From an uncultured Synechococcales cyanobacterium (GTDB lineage: Bacteria; Cyanobacteriota; Cyanobacteriia; Thermosynechococcales; Thermosynechococcaceae), in the NCBI GenBank assembly GCA_902806435.1, contig CADCWO010000151.1:1-49048 (forward strand): DNA of 49,048 bases, given 5' to 3'. Below the pieces are notes generated by a model. It was not told the origin of the DNA and ran no database searches. It worked only from the letters and a program-made list of their open reading frames with translations. Shown here in pieces: positions 1 through 10,505 of this stretch. Positions within the stretch are counted from its first letter, which is position 1. Every line of letters begins with the position of its first letter. A program made the position numbers and the translations under genes.

Positions 1-81
1 GCCATTTTTCACAACATTCGTGCTGCTACAGTTTGGGCAGCAAATCGGTTCAAGTACCATGATCTGAACCAGACTAGCTAA
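1..81 (+). CDS. 3' end of an unidentified gene (partial)
   Basis: The first 81 bases are open in frame 1 and end at TAA (79-81). They encode 26 residues ending in FKYHDLNQTS. The codons look normal for this genome, so this is probably the C-terminus of a gene beginning before the window. The fragment is too short to assign a family, and a chance open frame of this length cannot be excluded. Confidence 0.35.
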   Translation, partial: AIFHNIRAATVWAANRFKYHDLNQTS

Positions 82-451
82 GGACTGCTCCATTCTCTCA
101 CGAAATACACAGGTCTAGAACACTACCAACACCATAATGCCTGCCATCCTGAGGTGATGTTGAACTGCTCAGATTAAGCACCTCAAGAATGGTCAGGAGC
201 TACCAGTTTGAGAATAAATGAATGGATTCTGGGTATACAACTCGTTCGTCTTGGCATTGAAGCTAGACCATGCTCCTAGTCTCATTACTAAGAAAGTGAA
301 TTAAAACCAGCAGGTGCAAGGCTGGTTGAGATACTTCCTCCATACACATTTTGAACAGTTTGCAGGCTGTACTACAAGCTCTAGCACAGCCGTTTACCTA
401 TTGTGATGACAGTGTCAAAACCGTAGTCCTCAAGATTAACAAATACTGTGA
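82..451. other. intergenic stretch with one inverted repeat
   Basis: No convincing coding frame. The only structure I see is a perfect 7-bp inverted repeat, AACCAGC (305-311) and GCTGGTT (321-327), with a 9-nt loop. Read on the minus strand it is followed by TTAATT, so it could be a weak terminator for gnd, although it lies about 125 nt past the gnd stop. Confidence 0.4.
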
Positions 452-1897
<1,446 letters not shown>

Positions 1898-2090
1898 AAA
1901 ACTCTCTGCTTACTGTGCATCGTCTGAGAACGGTTTATCCTCCTCCAGGTTAGATCGATCCCCTCAGCTTGTCGAAGAAAGAGAAGAAAGATTTGAAGGA
2001 CTGCTAACAACTCAACCCAGATGGGACGATCTTAAAGACAATAAACTGTAGAGTTGTATTAATCTTGACAAAGTAGGGAGCACCAGTGAC

Positions 2091-3359
2091 ATGCTTGCAT
2101 ACGTCCTGGCCTGGGTTGTCGGCCTTGGTAGCCTTAGCATTTATCTAACCGCGTTCTTTTTTCCGGAAGTTCATCGCAAAAATGACTTTATCTGGAGCGG
2201 TATCGGATTTTTCTATGCCTTAGTTTTGTGGGTTTATGCTGATCGCTTCCGGGGGGGCATTCTTTTAGGACAAATGGCTAGTGTTGCCTTACTTGTTGGG
2301 TTTGGTTGGCAAATGCTCAAACTCCGACGGCAGCTAACTCCATCACAGCAACAGACAGCGTTCCCTGATACTAGGGCTGTGCCGACGAAGCTTGGGGGAA
2401 TTAAAAGTAACCTCCAAAACAGGCTGGCGAATTTACCGATCCGTAGGAGACCATCAAAACAGCCGCAACAGGTTTCTCAGCCCCAACCACTCAACACTGT
2501 TGAGCCGCGTCAGACCACTCCTAGTCAATCACCTGGAATTGAGCAGCCGTCTCCCATTCTTGACGATACTTCGTTGTCTGCTGGCTCCAGCGACGAGACG
2601 GTTATCCGACAACAAAGGGTTTCTCCGGCAGTCAAAACTAGTGAAGTAAGCTCTGTTCAAAGCACACCAGCGACTAAAGCTACTGCACCGGAAGCCGCAG
2701 AAGTAAAACTAGCCCCACTGCAAGCGGTGACTAGTATCCTGACCAACGCTAGAGATTGGGTTCAGACAACATTTCGCAAGAAGCAATCGACTAACGTAAC
2801 TATTCAGCCCAAAGCTCAGCCTAGTCATAAAACCTCGGAACCAGGGCAAGTATCCGCACCAGATGCACGGGCTGCCAAAGAAGTTATGACCTCAGGTCTG
2901 CCTCCGGCGATCGCTGAGCCTACTGCAGTTCCTGACGTGGTGTCTGATGATCCTATACCACCTGCTAGCGGCACTGCACCAGAGGATACCAACGTTGAGC
3001 AAGGGGTTATTGAGCCAGATACATCGGAGGCCGTTACCAATATCGGAACTGTCGGCGAACTTGAAAATACAGCACCCGCAGTCGAAGAACTCACGATTGC
3101 AGAATTAGCTTCTGAGGTTGAGCTGACGCCTTCTGAGCCAACCCCATCTGATGAACCGCAATCTGCACTGGAAGCAACCTCAGGGGAAGCGACTGCTACA
3201 ACTTCCCCAGACTCAGAAACTGCTCCCAAGGAACCTAAACTAGTTCGACCCAATGCACCAGATCCTGAGCTTATAGATGCCGCCAGACACAATGCGGGAG
3301 CTAACTCTGATTCGCTTGCGGATGGCCCTCGATCACCAGAAATAACCTCTGAGCAGTAG
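2091..3359 (+). CDS. ycf66: Ycf66 family membrane protein
   Basis: 422 residues. The first ~80 residues match the Ycf66 family of cyanobacteria and plastids: three hydrophobic segments (about 1-22, 33-52 and 58-76) with the family signature FFPEVHRKNDFIWSG. The exact function is unknown. Everything after residue ~85 is low-complexity, rich in Pro, Ser, Thr, Ala, Glu and Gln, and probably disordered. Such long variable tails occur in cyanobacterial members but not in the short plastid form. The start is supported by GGGAG upstream of the ATG, and a TTGACA hexamer lies at about 2064. ileS follows about 100 bp downstream on the same strand, so co-transcription is possible. Confidence 0.9.
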   Translation: MLAYVLAWVVGLGSLSIYLTAFFFPEVHRKNDFIWSGIGFFYALVLWVYADRFRGGILLGQMASVALLVGFGWQMLKLRRQLTPSQQQTAFPDTRAVPTKLGGIKSNLQNRLANLPIRRRPSKQPQQVSQPQPLNTVEPRQTTPSQSPGIEQPSPILDDTSLSAGSSDETVIRQQRVSPAVKTSEVSSVQSTPATKATAPEAAEVKLAPLQAVTSILTNARDWVQTTFRKKQSTNVTIQPKAQPSHKTSEPGQVSAPDARAAKEVMTSGLPPAIAEPTAVPDVVSDDPIPPASGTAPEDTNVEQGVIEPDTSEAVTNIGTVGELENTAPAVEELTIAELASEVELTPSEPTPSDEPQSALEATSGEATATTSPDSETAPKEPKLVRPNAPDPELIDAARHNAGANSDSLADGPRSPEITSEQ

Positions 3360-3456
3360 CCACCCGCAGCAGACTCCTCTAGCTCAACTTGAACCTGAAG
3401 GAACTTCTAGCTGATAATGGTTGAAATATCCTTCTCTAATCTGCCAACCTTTGACT

Positions 3457-6342
3457 GTGACAGAACCAGGCACCTATAAAAATACTGTCAATTTGCCTCA
3501 AACCAAATTTGACATGCGGGCAAACGCGAAAGCGCGCGAACCAGAGTTACAGCAATTTTGGGCAGAATCTCAAATTTACGAGAAACAGGCACAGAATAAT
3601 CCTGGTGAGCCTTTTGTGCTGCACGATGGGCCGCCTTACGCCAATGGCGATCTGCACATTGGTCATGCCCTCAACAAAATTTTGAAGGATATCATCAACA
3701 AGTTTCAACTTCTCCAGGGACGGAAAGTTCGGTACGTTCCAGGTTGGGACTGTCATGGGCTACCGATTGAATTGAAGGTGCTGCAAAACATGCGGCCAGA
3801 GGAGCGCCAAAAGTTAACACCATTGAAGCTGCGTTGGAAGGCGCGTGACTTTGCACTTCATACGGTAGACAAGCAACGCAATGGTTTCAAACGCTATGGC
3901 ATCTGGGGGGACTGGGAGCGTCCCTACCTAACCATGAGCCCTGAGTATGAAGCGGCTCAAATCGAAGTTTTCGGCCAGATGGTTCTTAAGGGCTACATTT
4001 ACCGGGGGCTGAAGCCTGTTTACTGGAGCCCCAGTTCTCAAACGGCCTTAGCAGAGGCAGAACTGGAATATCCTGAGGGCCATACCTCGCGCAGTATCTA
4101 TGCTGCCTTTCCGATGGCTTCTGCCTCCCCGGCTAGTCAAGAGGTGCTGGCGCCGTACCTACCGCACTTGAAAGTGGCAGTTTGGACTACGACTCCCTGG
4201 ACAATTCCTGGAAACTTGGCGGTGAGCCTCAATCCTGATTTGACCTATGCTGTGGTTGAGTCGGGGGCTCAAATTGCTAGAACGAAGTACTTGCTAGTCG
4301 CAGCAGATCTAGTAGAGCGATTGTCAGCCGTTTTGGATACGTCACTAACGGTAAAAGCTACGCTGCCGGGTAAAGCGTTAGAGCATTCTACTTATCGTCA
4401 CCCGCTATTTGAGCGGGAGAGCCCAATCGTGATTGGCGGCGATTACGTCACTACAGAATCTGGTACAGGGCTGGTGCATACAGCGCCAGGGCACGGTCAA
4501 GAAGATTATCTGGTAGGCCAACGCTACGGGTTGCCCATCCTCACACCGGTGGATGGGGATGGCAACTTTACAGCAGGGGCGGGCGTTTTTGCCGGCTTAA
4601 ATGTGTTGGGTGAAGGAAATCAGGCCGTCATCACCGCCTTGGCGGAAGCTGGATCCTTACTTAAAGAAGAACCATACCAGCATAAATATCCCTACGACTG
4701 GCGAACCAAAAAACCTGTGATTTTAAGGGCAACGGAGCAGTGGTTTGCTTCCGTGGAAGGGTTCCGGGATGAAGCGCTCAAGGCGATCGCGACGGTAGAG
4801 TGGATTCCGGCTCAGGGCGAAAACCGGATCACAGCAATGGTGCAAGAGCGCTCCGATTGGTGTATCTCGCGCCAGCGTAGTTGGGGTGTGCCCATCCCCA
4901 CTTTCTACGACGAAGAAACTGGGGAAGCGCTGCTGAATGCAGAGACTATTGCCCACGTGCAAGCCATTATTGCAGCAAAAGGGTCTGATGCCTGGTGGGA
5001 GTTGCCTGTAGAAGACCTATTGCCAGAACAATACCGCAATAATGGCCGTACCTACCGCAAGGGTACAGACACGATGGATGTGTGGTTTGATTCAGGCTCT
5101 TCCTGGGCAGCCGTAGTAAAGCAGCGCCAGTTGCACTATCCCGCTCATCTGTACCTAGAAGGCTCAGACCAACACCGAGGTTGGTTTCAGTCCAGTTTAT
5201 TGACTAGTGTGGCAACCAATGACCGTGGCCCCTATCAAAAAGTTCTCACCCACGGCTTTGTGCTGGATGAGCAGGGTCACAAGATGAGCAAATCTCTGGG
5301 TAATGTGGTTGACCCTGCAATTGTGATTGAAGGTGGCAAGAACCAAAAAGCTGATCCCCCTTACGGAGCGGATGTACTGAGACTTTGGGTTTCTTCAGTA
5401 GATTATGCTTCTGATGTCCCTTTGGGGCAAAATATCCTGAAGCAGATGGCGGATGTCTATCGCAAGATTCGCAATACTGCTCGCTTTTTGCTGGGCAATC
5501 TGCACGACTTTGATCCTACTCAGGATGCAGTACCCTACGAGCAATTACCGCAGCTAGACCGCTATATGCTGCACCGGATCGGCGAAGTGTTTACGGAAGT
5601 GACAGCAGCTTTTGAAAGCTTCCAGTTTTTCCGCTTCTTTCAGACTGTCCAAAATTTCTGTGTGGTGGATCTGTCTAACTTTTACTTGGATATCGCTAAG
5701 GACCGGCTGTATATTAGTGCCCCGGCTGGCTTGCGCCGACGCAGTTGCCAAACTGTACTAGCGATCGCTCTGGAAAATTTAGCCCATGCGATCGCTCCTG
5801 TTTTGGCGCACATGGCAGAAGATATCTGGCAGTCTCTACCCTATTCCACACCCTACCAGTCAGTATTTGAAGCAGGTTGGGTGCAACTAGAACCCCAATG
5901 GCAAGTTCCAGAACTCGCTGAATTTTGGCAAAAAGTTCGGCAGATCCGAACTGAAGTCAATCGGGTGCTAGAAAAAGCGCGAGCTGAAAAGGCAGTGGGC
6001 TCTTCTCTCGAAGCGAAGGTATTACTTTACATCCCCCAACAATCGTTACGCCAGCAACTAAGGGCCTTTGCGCCTGAAATAGATGCTTCAACCAATGGAG
6101 TTGACGAGTTGCGTTACCTATTTTTAGCTTCGCAAGTCGAGCTGTTAGAGTCTTGCCAGCCGTTGTCGGGGTTGCAGTACAGCTTCCAATCCGAGGCGAT
6201 GGGCATTGGCGTGGTTGATGCCGATGGAAAAAAATGCGATCGCTGCTGGAACTACTCAGTTCAGGTTAGTGAAAACCAGGAACATCCCCTACTTTGCGAA
6301 CGCTGCGTTCCAGTCGTTGAAAAACTTTGCCATAACAGCTAA
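3457..6342 (+). CDS. ileS: isoleucyl-tRNA synthetase
   Basis: Charges tRNA-Ile with isoleucine in the cytosol, with editing of misactivated valine. It is a class I synthetase with the HIGH motif in GDLHIGHAL, the KMSKS loop in GHKMSKSLGNVVDP, the CP1 editing region between them, and a C-terminal zinc knuckle with cysteine pairs KKCDRCWNY and LLCERC. I take GTG 3457 as the start because the family begins about 10 residues before TVNLPQTKFDMRANA. An in-frame TTG at 3421 would add 12 residues unlike the family, and no strong ribosome binding site decides between them. Length is about 961 residues, normal for cyanobacteria. Confidence 0.96.
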   Translation: MTEPGTYKNTVNLPQTKFDMRANAKAREPELQQFWAESQIYEKQAQNNPGEPFVLHDGPPYANGDLHIGHALNKILKDIINKFQLLQGRKVRYVPGWDCHGLPIELKVLQNMRPEERQKLTPLKLRWKARDFALHTVDKQRNGFKRYGIWGDWERPYLTMSPEYEAAQIEVFGQMVLKGYIYRGLKPVYWSPSSQTALAEAELEYPEGHTSRSIYAAFPMASASPASQEVLAPYLPHLKVAVWTTTPWTIPGNLAVSLNPDLTYAVVESGAQIARTKYLLVAADLVERLSAVLDTSLTVKATLPGKALEHSTYRHPLFERESPIVIGGDYVTTESGTGLVHTAPGHGQEDYLVGQRYGLPILTPVDGDGNFTAGAGVFAGLNVLGEGNQAVITALAEAGSLLKEEPYQHKYPYDWRTKKPVILRATEQWFASVEGFRDEALKAIATVEWIPAQGENRITAMVQERSDWCISRQRSWGVPIPTFYDEETGEALLNAETIAHVQAIIAAKGSDAWWELPVEDLLPEQYRNNGRTYRKGTDTMDVWFDSGSSWAAVVKQRQLHYPAHLYLEGSDQHRGWFQSSLLTSVATNDRGPYQKVLTHGFVLDEQGHKMSKSLGNVVDPAIVIEGGKNQKADPPYGADVLRLWVSSVDYASDVPLGQNILKQMADVYRKIRNTARFLLGNLHDFDPTQDAVPYEQLPQLDRYMLHRIGEVFTEVTAAFESFQFFRFFQTVQNFCVVDLSNFYLDIAKDRLYISAPAGLRRRSCQTVLAIALENLAHAIAPVLAHMAEDIWQSLPYSTPYQSVFEAGWVQLEPQWQVPELAEFWQKVRQIRTEVNRVLEKARAEKAVGSSLEAKVLLYIPQQSLRQQLRAFAPEIDASTNGVDELRYLFLASQVELLESCQPLSGLQYSFQSEAMGIGVVDADGKKCDRCWNYSVQVSENQEHPLLCERCVPVVEKLCHNS

Positions 6343-6427
6343 GGCTCTAAGAAAGTATTCTTAATTTCTCTCCTGGACTGAGTCAGCGCTCAAGGCGCCT
6401 CAGCTGTTCGCCTTCTGTTAAAGATTA

Positions 6428-6456
6428 ACTACCGACTGGTAGTAGCCGAGATTTTT
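6428..6456 (+). terminator. possible terminator after ileS
   Basis: A 6-bp perfect hairpin, ACTACC (6428-6433) GACT GGTAGT (6438-6443), is followed by ATTTTT at 6451. It sits where ileS and the convergent cupin gene meet. The stem is short and a gap separates it from the T run, so the call is weak. Confidence 0.35.
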
Positions 6457-6919
6457 AGTTGAGGGAGACATCGCTCAGTCCAGCCCTTAGCGGCGCCTCG
6501 AGCTGTGCCAATGCTGTTTGAGCGGTTGTCAAGTTATAGGGCAAGGGTGGCTTTACCGGATGGTAGTCCCGTTCATCGGCTGGTCCATGGCGCAACACCG
6601 CATTCACCAACAAACAAGGCTCTGCACTCAGGTTAATTGCCCCGTGCAGCACGCAGCGAGGAATCTTGGCCACAGCAGGCTGGTATTCACTCAGGGGAAT
6701 GTATTGATAAGACCGATTTTGCAAGACCACCAACACAAAAGTACCCCTTACGACTAACAGTTGATCTGTTTGAAAGCGATGCACAAACAGTTCATCCACT
6801 GCTCCGGGTGGGATCTGCACCAATACAGTCTCGTGACTAGCTTGCGGTGTATAGAATTCAGCCATCCCTCCTTTAACCGAAGTAAGAGGACGGATCTCAA
6901 CTTTTCTCGCTAGACTCAT
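6455..6919 (-). CDS. cupin-fold protein, unknown substrate
   Basis: 154 residues from ATG 6919, preceded by GAGG about 9 nt upstream. An in-frame GTG at 6934 would add five residues. The sequence reads as a single small beta-barrel (cupin, RmlC-like). Segments such as HETVLVQIPPGAVDELFVH, then VVRGTFVLVVL and PRCVLHGAINLS, fit the strand-turn pattern of sugar-epimerase-like cupins. Metal ligands are not clearly conserved, so enzymatic activity is uncertain. The gene is convergent with ileS and stands alone. I recognise it as a fold, not as a defined function. Confidence 0.6.
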   Translation of the reverse strand: MSLARKVEIRPLTSVKGGMAEFYTPQASHETVLVQIPPGAVDELFVHRFQTDQLLVVRGTFVLVVLQNRSYQYIPLSEYQPAVAKIPRCVLHGAINLSAEPCLLVNAVLRHGPADERDYHPVKPPLPYNLTTAQTALAQLEAPLRAGLSDVSLN

Positions 6920-7156
6920 CCTAAGGATCCTCACCTTCAGAAGGGATGATCCTAATTTAACCAGTCAGTCTCTAAAAGTTTGTGACGTAAACTACCCTAG
7001 TTACCCAAGATGTGGTATAGCTGCGAGTCGAGATCAAACTTGAATACAGTATTTTGATTAGATAAACTGCACATTTTCACCCAGATTTTGGGTTGATACA
7101 GGTTTCTGGTATACCCTACGCAATAGAGAACCGCTCTGAATTGAAATATTTACTGC

Positions 7157-7936
7157 ATGTTGCCCAAAGAAGAATTACTAAAGGGGATCGACAACCTAGC
7201 TAGTGCAACGCGGGTACTAGATGGAGCTGACCGGGCACTTAAAACCTGGGAAGTTGTGTTGACAGACTTTTTACCTCCCCCAGAACTACTGGAAGTGCAG
7301 CAGGTGTTAAGCCAGCTCACAGAAATTCAACACCTAGCAAGCGGAGGTTATCCACAAGCAGAACGACAGCGAGTAGCGATCGCCCGTACGGAACTGCCGC
7401 TTACTTCTGAGCAAGTGGAAGTTACAGCTTTGGATATTGCCGGTAATTTTCTTTTTGACCCGGCAACTCACCGCGATTTTTTGGGTGCAGTGCTCGGCAC
7501 CGGCATTGTCCGGGAGAAGGTTGGAGACATCATCGTGCTGGGAGAGCGGGGTGCCCAAGTGATTGTTGTTCCAGAACTGGTGGAGTTCCTGGAGCTGAAC
7601 CTTATCCAAGTCCGCTCGGTCCCCGTTAAAACTCAACGGATTGACCTAAGCCAGCTCAAAGTCAGAGAACCGAAAAAGAAAGAGCTCACTACTGTAGAAG
7701 CTTCCCTCCGATTGGACGCGGTTGCCTCGGCTGGATTTGGGATGTCCCGCAGTAAAATGGCGGATTTAATCACCAGTGGGGATGTACGAGTTAACTGGAA
7801 AGAAATCACTCAAGCCAGTCATTCCTTGAAAGCGGGGGACCTAGTTGCCATTCGTGGCAAAGGCCGCCTGGAAATTGGCGAAATTATGGTTACAAAGAAG
7901 GACCGTTACCGGGTGCAACTCACTCGTCTAGTGTGA
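7157..7936 (+). CDS. photosystem II S4 domain (YlmH-like) RNA-binding protein
   Basis: 259 residues. It matches the cyanobacterial and plant family annotated as photosystem II S4 domain protein, related to firmicute YlmH. The N-terminal ~165 residues form the family-specific part. The S4 RNA-binding module follows at about 175-240, recognisable from LRLDAVASAGFGMSRSKMADLI and the SGDVRVNW turn typical of S4 folds. It probably binds ribosomal RNA or tRNA; YlmH relatives act in rescue of stalled ribosomes. The link to photosystem II rests on the family name only. It is the last gene before tRNA-Val and the accessory island. Confidence 0.85.
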   Translation: MLPKEELLKGIDNLASATRVLDGADRALKTWEVVLTDFLPPPELLEVQQVLSQLTEIQHLASGGYPQAERQRVAIARTELPLTSEQVEVTALDIAGNFLFDPATHRDFLGAVLGTGIVREKVGDIIVLGERGAQVIVVPELVEFLELNLIQVRSVPVKTQRIDLSQLKVREPKKKELTTVEASLRLDAVASAGFGMSRSKMADLITSGDVRVNWKEITQASHSLKAGDLVAIRGKGRLEIGEIMVTKKDRYRVQLTRLV

Positions 7937-8010
7937 GGCTTGACAATTTGGTCATAAGAGTGCTGCTGACGCAAGTTTTGCGAGTAGTCAAACGATCAGA
8001 TCTTTAACAA

Positions 8011-8040
8011 TTGCAAGCCAGGCTAGACCTGTGTTACTGT
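8011..8040 (+). promoter_or_regulatory. likely promoter of tRNA-Val
   Basis: TTGCAA (8011-8016), an 18-bp spacer and TACTGT (8035-8040) place transcription start a few bases before the mature tRNA 5' end at 8053. Found by eye only. Confidence 0.5.
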
Positions 8041-8052
8041 AGATTACTGTTC

Positions 8053-8126
8053 GGACGCATAGCTCAGTTGGTTAGAGCACCACGTTGACATCGTGGGGGT
8101 CACTGGTTCGAGTCCAGTTGTGTCCA
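8053..8126 (+). tRNA. tRNA-Val (anticodon GAC)
   Basis: A complete cloverleaf of 74 nt. The acceptor stem pairs GGACGCA with TGTGTCC with discriminator A at 8126. The D arm is GCTC/GAGC. The anticodon stem is CCACG/CGTGG with loop TTGACAT, giving anticodon GAC at 8087-8089. The T arm is ACTGG/CCAGT around TTCGAGT. CCA is not encoded. Its 3' part is repeated at 16994-17052, and its 3' end faces the mycosporine island, as expected for an integration target. Confidence 0.97.
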
Positions 8127-8159
8127 TTCCTGTTGCACTGTGACTAATTATTTGTCGCT
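8101..8159 (+). repeat. direct repeat, left copy (attL-like)
   Basis: The T arm, the 3' acceptor strand and 33 bases of downstream flank of tRNA-Val. It matches 16994-17052 at 57 of 59 positions, with differences at 8136 and 8145. The first 35 bases (8101-8135) are identical. Confidence 0.85.
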
Positions 8160-8199
8160 GATGACAGGATTAATCTCATCGATCAAAAAACAGTATCAT

Positions 8200-9417
8200 C
8201 TAAGCCGATTGAGGTTCAAGGTTTGCCGCTTGACCCTTTAGGGAAAGGTTTATTGTTAATTCCTCAGTACTCGGCCAAGTTGCTCGAAAGGTTGGGGAAA
8301 CTGCTAGTGTATGGAGTCTATGGTACCAACCATAAGGCATGAGCTTTTCTGGCTCAGTAGAGACTTGCAGCAGGTTAGTTCCATACATTCCCGTTTTTTC
8401 ACTCCCTGCCACAATCGATTCATTATGACAGGCAGGCTGAAATGGGCCCGTAATTGTGTCGGAAACATACCAATACAGGGACGAGGTCGTAATTCGTTTG
8501 GAATTAACCTTCTGTAACCATCTAGGATTTAGAAACATCCGGAAGCAGGAAAAGAACAGATGATACTTGTCATCTTTGAAGATCACTTGCGGTCGTTCCG
8601 TGTGGTAGTACGGCCAGTCTGCTGCGCTATCTGTGGAGGTGGAGAGCACCGGGGGAAGTAGCTGGTAGGGCCCAGCAATTTTGTCTGCGACTGCTAGGCC
8701 AACACATCCTTGAAAGTTACCAGGAGTCTTAGAACTGGCACAGGTAAACATATAATAACGATCTGTTTTCGGATCGCTGAAGATGTAGGGATCACGCCAG
8801 TGAAAATGTCCAGTCCAGTTAGATCGTCCGTACCAGAGGTTATTCTCTGGTGGCTGCACTAAGTAGTGGTTAGAGTAACGCTGCCAGTGTAAACCGTCTG
8901 ATGAGGTTGCCAGCGCGATCGCTTCATTTTTGAGGTCTAGTCCTTGGCCACTCGCCGGATAAAACAGGTAGTAAAGGCCATTTTCTTTATAGGTACAGCC
9001 TGCCAGAATTCTGCCAGATTCCCAGGGATTGCCGGGGTCAGCCTCAAGAACGGTCCCCAAATCCTGCCATTGTCGTAGGTCGGTAGAAACAGCACCGCAA
9101 ATTCTACTGACGGTCCACCAAGGGGTTTGTCCTTCTAGCCCACGTAAATAAAAGAGACGGTAAACATTTTCATCTTTCAAAATCCAAGGGTCCCAATTCA
9201 TGGGTTCCCTGCGGCGTAGCGATCGCAAAATTGCGGTAACCGACTTACCGAGGCGAACTTGACTTCGCTCTAAGACGCTAGCCGTTGTTAACTCCGACAG
9301 GTCTGTGGGAATAGGTTCAAGCTGGCTGATGATTCGTTGTTGTAGGGGATGAAGGTTCATCCAATCATTAGAACTTTTGCTATTTGGATTTTTAGAGCGA
9401 ACAACTAAGATGTCCAC
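8200..9417 (-). CDS. beta-propeller glycoside hydrolase-like protein A (GH43/GH32/GH68 type)
   Basis: 405 residues. The motifs fit a five-bladed beta-propeller glycosidase or transglycosidase of the GH32/43/62/68 group. NWDPW carries a nucleophile-type Asp (D76), HWRDPYIF the transition-state Asp (D209), and TERPQVIF the acid/base Glu (E274). All three catalytic residues are present. There is no signal peptide, so it should act in the cytosol. About 70 residues precede the first propeller motif. Its start overlaps the end of the upstream paralogue by 13 bp, which suggests translational coupling. It is the last gene of the minus-strand mycosporine cluster. Substrate unknown; hydrolysis or sugar transfer to a mycosporine are both possible, and the second is my inference. 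Confidence 0.7.
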   Translation of the reverse strand: MDILVVRSKNPNSKSSNDWMNLHPLQQRIISQLEPIPTDLSELTTASVLERSQVRLGKSVTAILRSLRRREPMNWDPWILKDENVYRLFYLRGLEGQTPWWTVSRICGAVSTDLRQWQDLGTVLEADPGNPWESGRILAGCTYKENGLYYLFYPASGQGLDLKNEAIALATSSDGLHWQRYSNHYLVQPPENNLWYGRSNWTGHFHWRDPYIFSDPKTDRYYMFTCASSKTPGNFQGCVGLAVADKIAGPYQLLPPVLSTSTDSAADWPYYHTERPQVIFKDDKYHLFFSCFRMFLNPRWLQKVNSKRITTSSLYWYVSDTITGPFQPACHNESIVAGSEKTGMYGTNLLQVSTEPEKLMPYGWYHRLHTLAVSPTFRATWPSTEELTINLSLKGQAANLEPQSA

Positions 9418-10433
9418 GCTGCAAGTGGCTTAGACTGAGACAAGCGAATCCTGCCATTAAAGAAAATTGCCCACTGCGGATCTGATATGCCGCCGACAAA
9501 GTGTCCCCCTTCATCTTCAAGCTGAAAGCCAAAGAACACTGGGGCATCGTCCTCCAGGTTCACAAGCCTTCCCCCATAGAGACCGTGACTTAGCAGGTTA
9601 GCTGGCTCATCCTCCCAAGGAATGCAGTCGTAACTGACCTGTTTTGGGTCTTTTATGGGACGTGAGCGAACGTAATAGGTACCTTTAGGTTCTCGGCGCT
9701 CGAAGAATCTATTCCAGTAAGGACTAAATAGGAGGTATAGGCGCCAGCACTCAGGCAGCTTTCGCCAAAAAACTTGGGGAACCTCCAAATAATGAAATTC
9801 TGGAGATTGGTACAAAATTTGACAAGGCTTGGTCTGCCAATTCTCTAAGTCTACGGAGTTCGCATAAGCTACAACACCACCCGTATCGGTTGGCACGTCA
9901 ATGGGGCAGGCAGTGATGAAAGCATAGAATTGCTGATCTTTATTGTCTTTAATCACATAGGGATCACGCCAACTAACGCCATCAAATCCACTACTGAGTC
10001 CAGGATTCGGAATCACAGGGTTTTCTCTTGATGCGGTTGTCCGCTGCCAAGTGATCAGATCGGAGGATTCAGCAACGCCTATATTTTGCGGTTGCCGTCG
10101 CTCATGAGCCGTGAGCACGAGTGGGTCTTCAGAGCATCGGGCCGTGTAAAACATGTAGTAGCGGCCCTCCTTTTCGATGATGCTGCCGGTCCAAATTGAA
10201 AGATTGTCCCAGTAGCTTCCCTGTCGTGCCGCCAAAGCAGGTAGGCCGGGCGAGATTTCCTGCCAGCCAAAATCGGTGAGAATAGCATGACCAACTGAGG
10301 AGAGATTATGGCGTCGCTCGGCGTTATAGGCACAAGCCAGTCGGGCCGCCTGCAGGTAGAAAATGTGCAGGGTTTGTGCTTGATAGACAAACCAGAAGTC
10401 CCAGCAATACTTGTTCAGAGGCTGCCAAGGCAT
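9405..10433 (-). CDS. beta-propeller glycoside hydrolase-like protein B (GH43/GH32/GH68 type)
   Basis: 342 residues of the same superfamily as its neighbour A but clearly divergent from it. The catalytic set is WDFW (D12), SWRDPYVI (D157) and LEVPQVFW (E217). The propeller begins almost at residue 1 and there is no export signal. WDNLSIWTGSIIEKEGRYY and the terminal GGISDPQWAIF segment are typical of a bacterial group annotated as GH32 or GH43-like. The C-terminal ~70 residues closely resemble the relic at 11676-11915, so at least three members once sat here. It follows the second methyltransferase gene by 72 bp. The biochemical role cannot be read from the sequence. Confidence 0.7.
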   Translation of the reverse strand: MPWQPLNKYCWDFWFVYQAQTLHIFYLQAARLACAYNAERRHNLSSVGHAILTDFGWQEISPGLPALAARQGSYWDNLSIWTGSIIEKEGRYYMFYTARCSEDPLVLTAHERRQPQNIGVAESSDLITWQRTTASRENPVIPNPGLSSGFDGVSWRDPYVIKDNKDQQFYAFITACPIDVPTDTGGVVAYANSVDLENWQTKPCQILYQSPEFHYLEVPQVFWRKLPECWRLYLLFSPYWNRFFERREPKGTYYVRSRPIKDPKQVSYDCIPWEDEPANLLSHGLYGGRLVNLEDDAPVFFGFQLEDEGGHFVGGISDPQWAIFFNGRIRLSQSKPLAAWTS

Positions 10434-10505
10434 AGTTTTTAGTTATAGCGATCGCTATGAGTGACCCGTTAAAAGAAGATTGAGCGGTCAAGTTTCCCCG
10501 TAGCC

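Noticed and set aside
2825-3292. 155-residue minus-strand open frame, Ser/Val/Gly-rich
   Set aside because: It is antisense to the low-complexity tail of ycf66, and its odd composition is explained by that tail.
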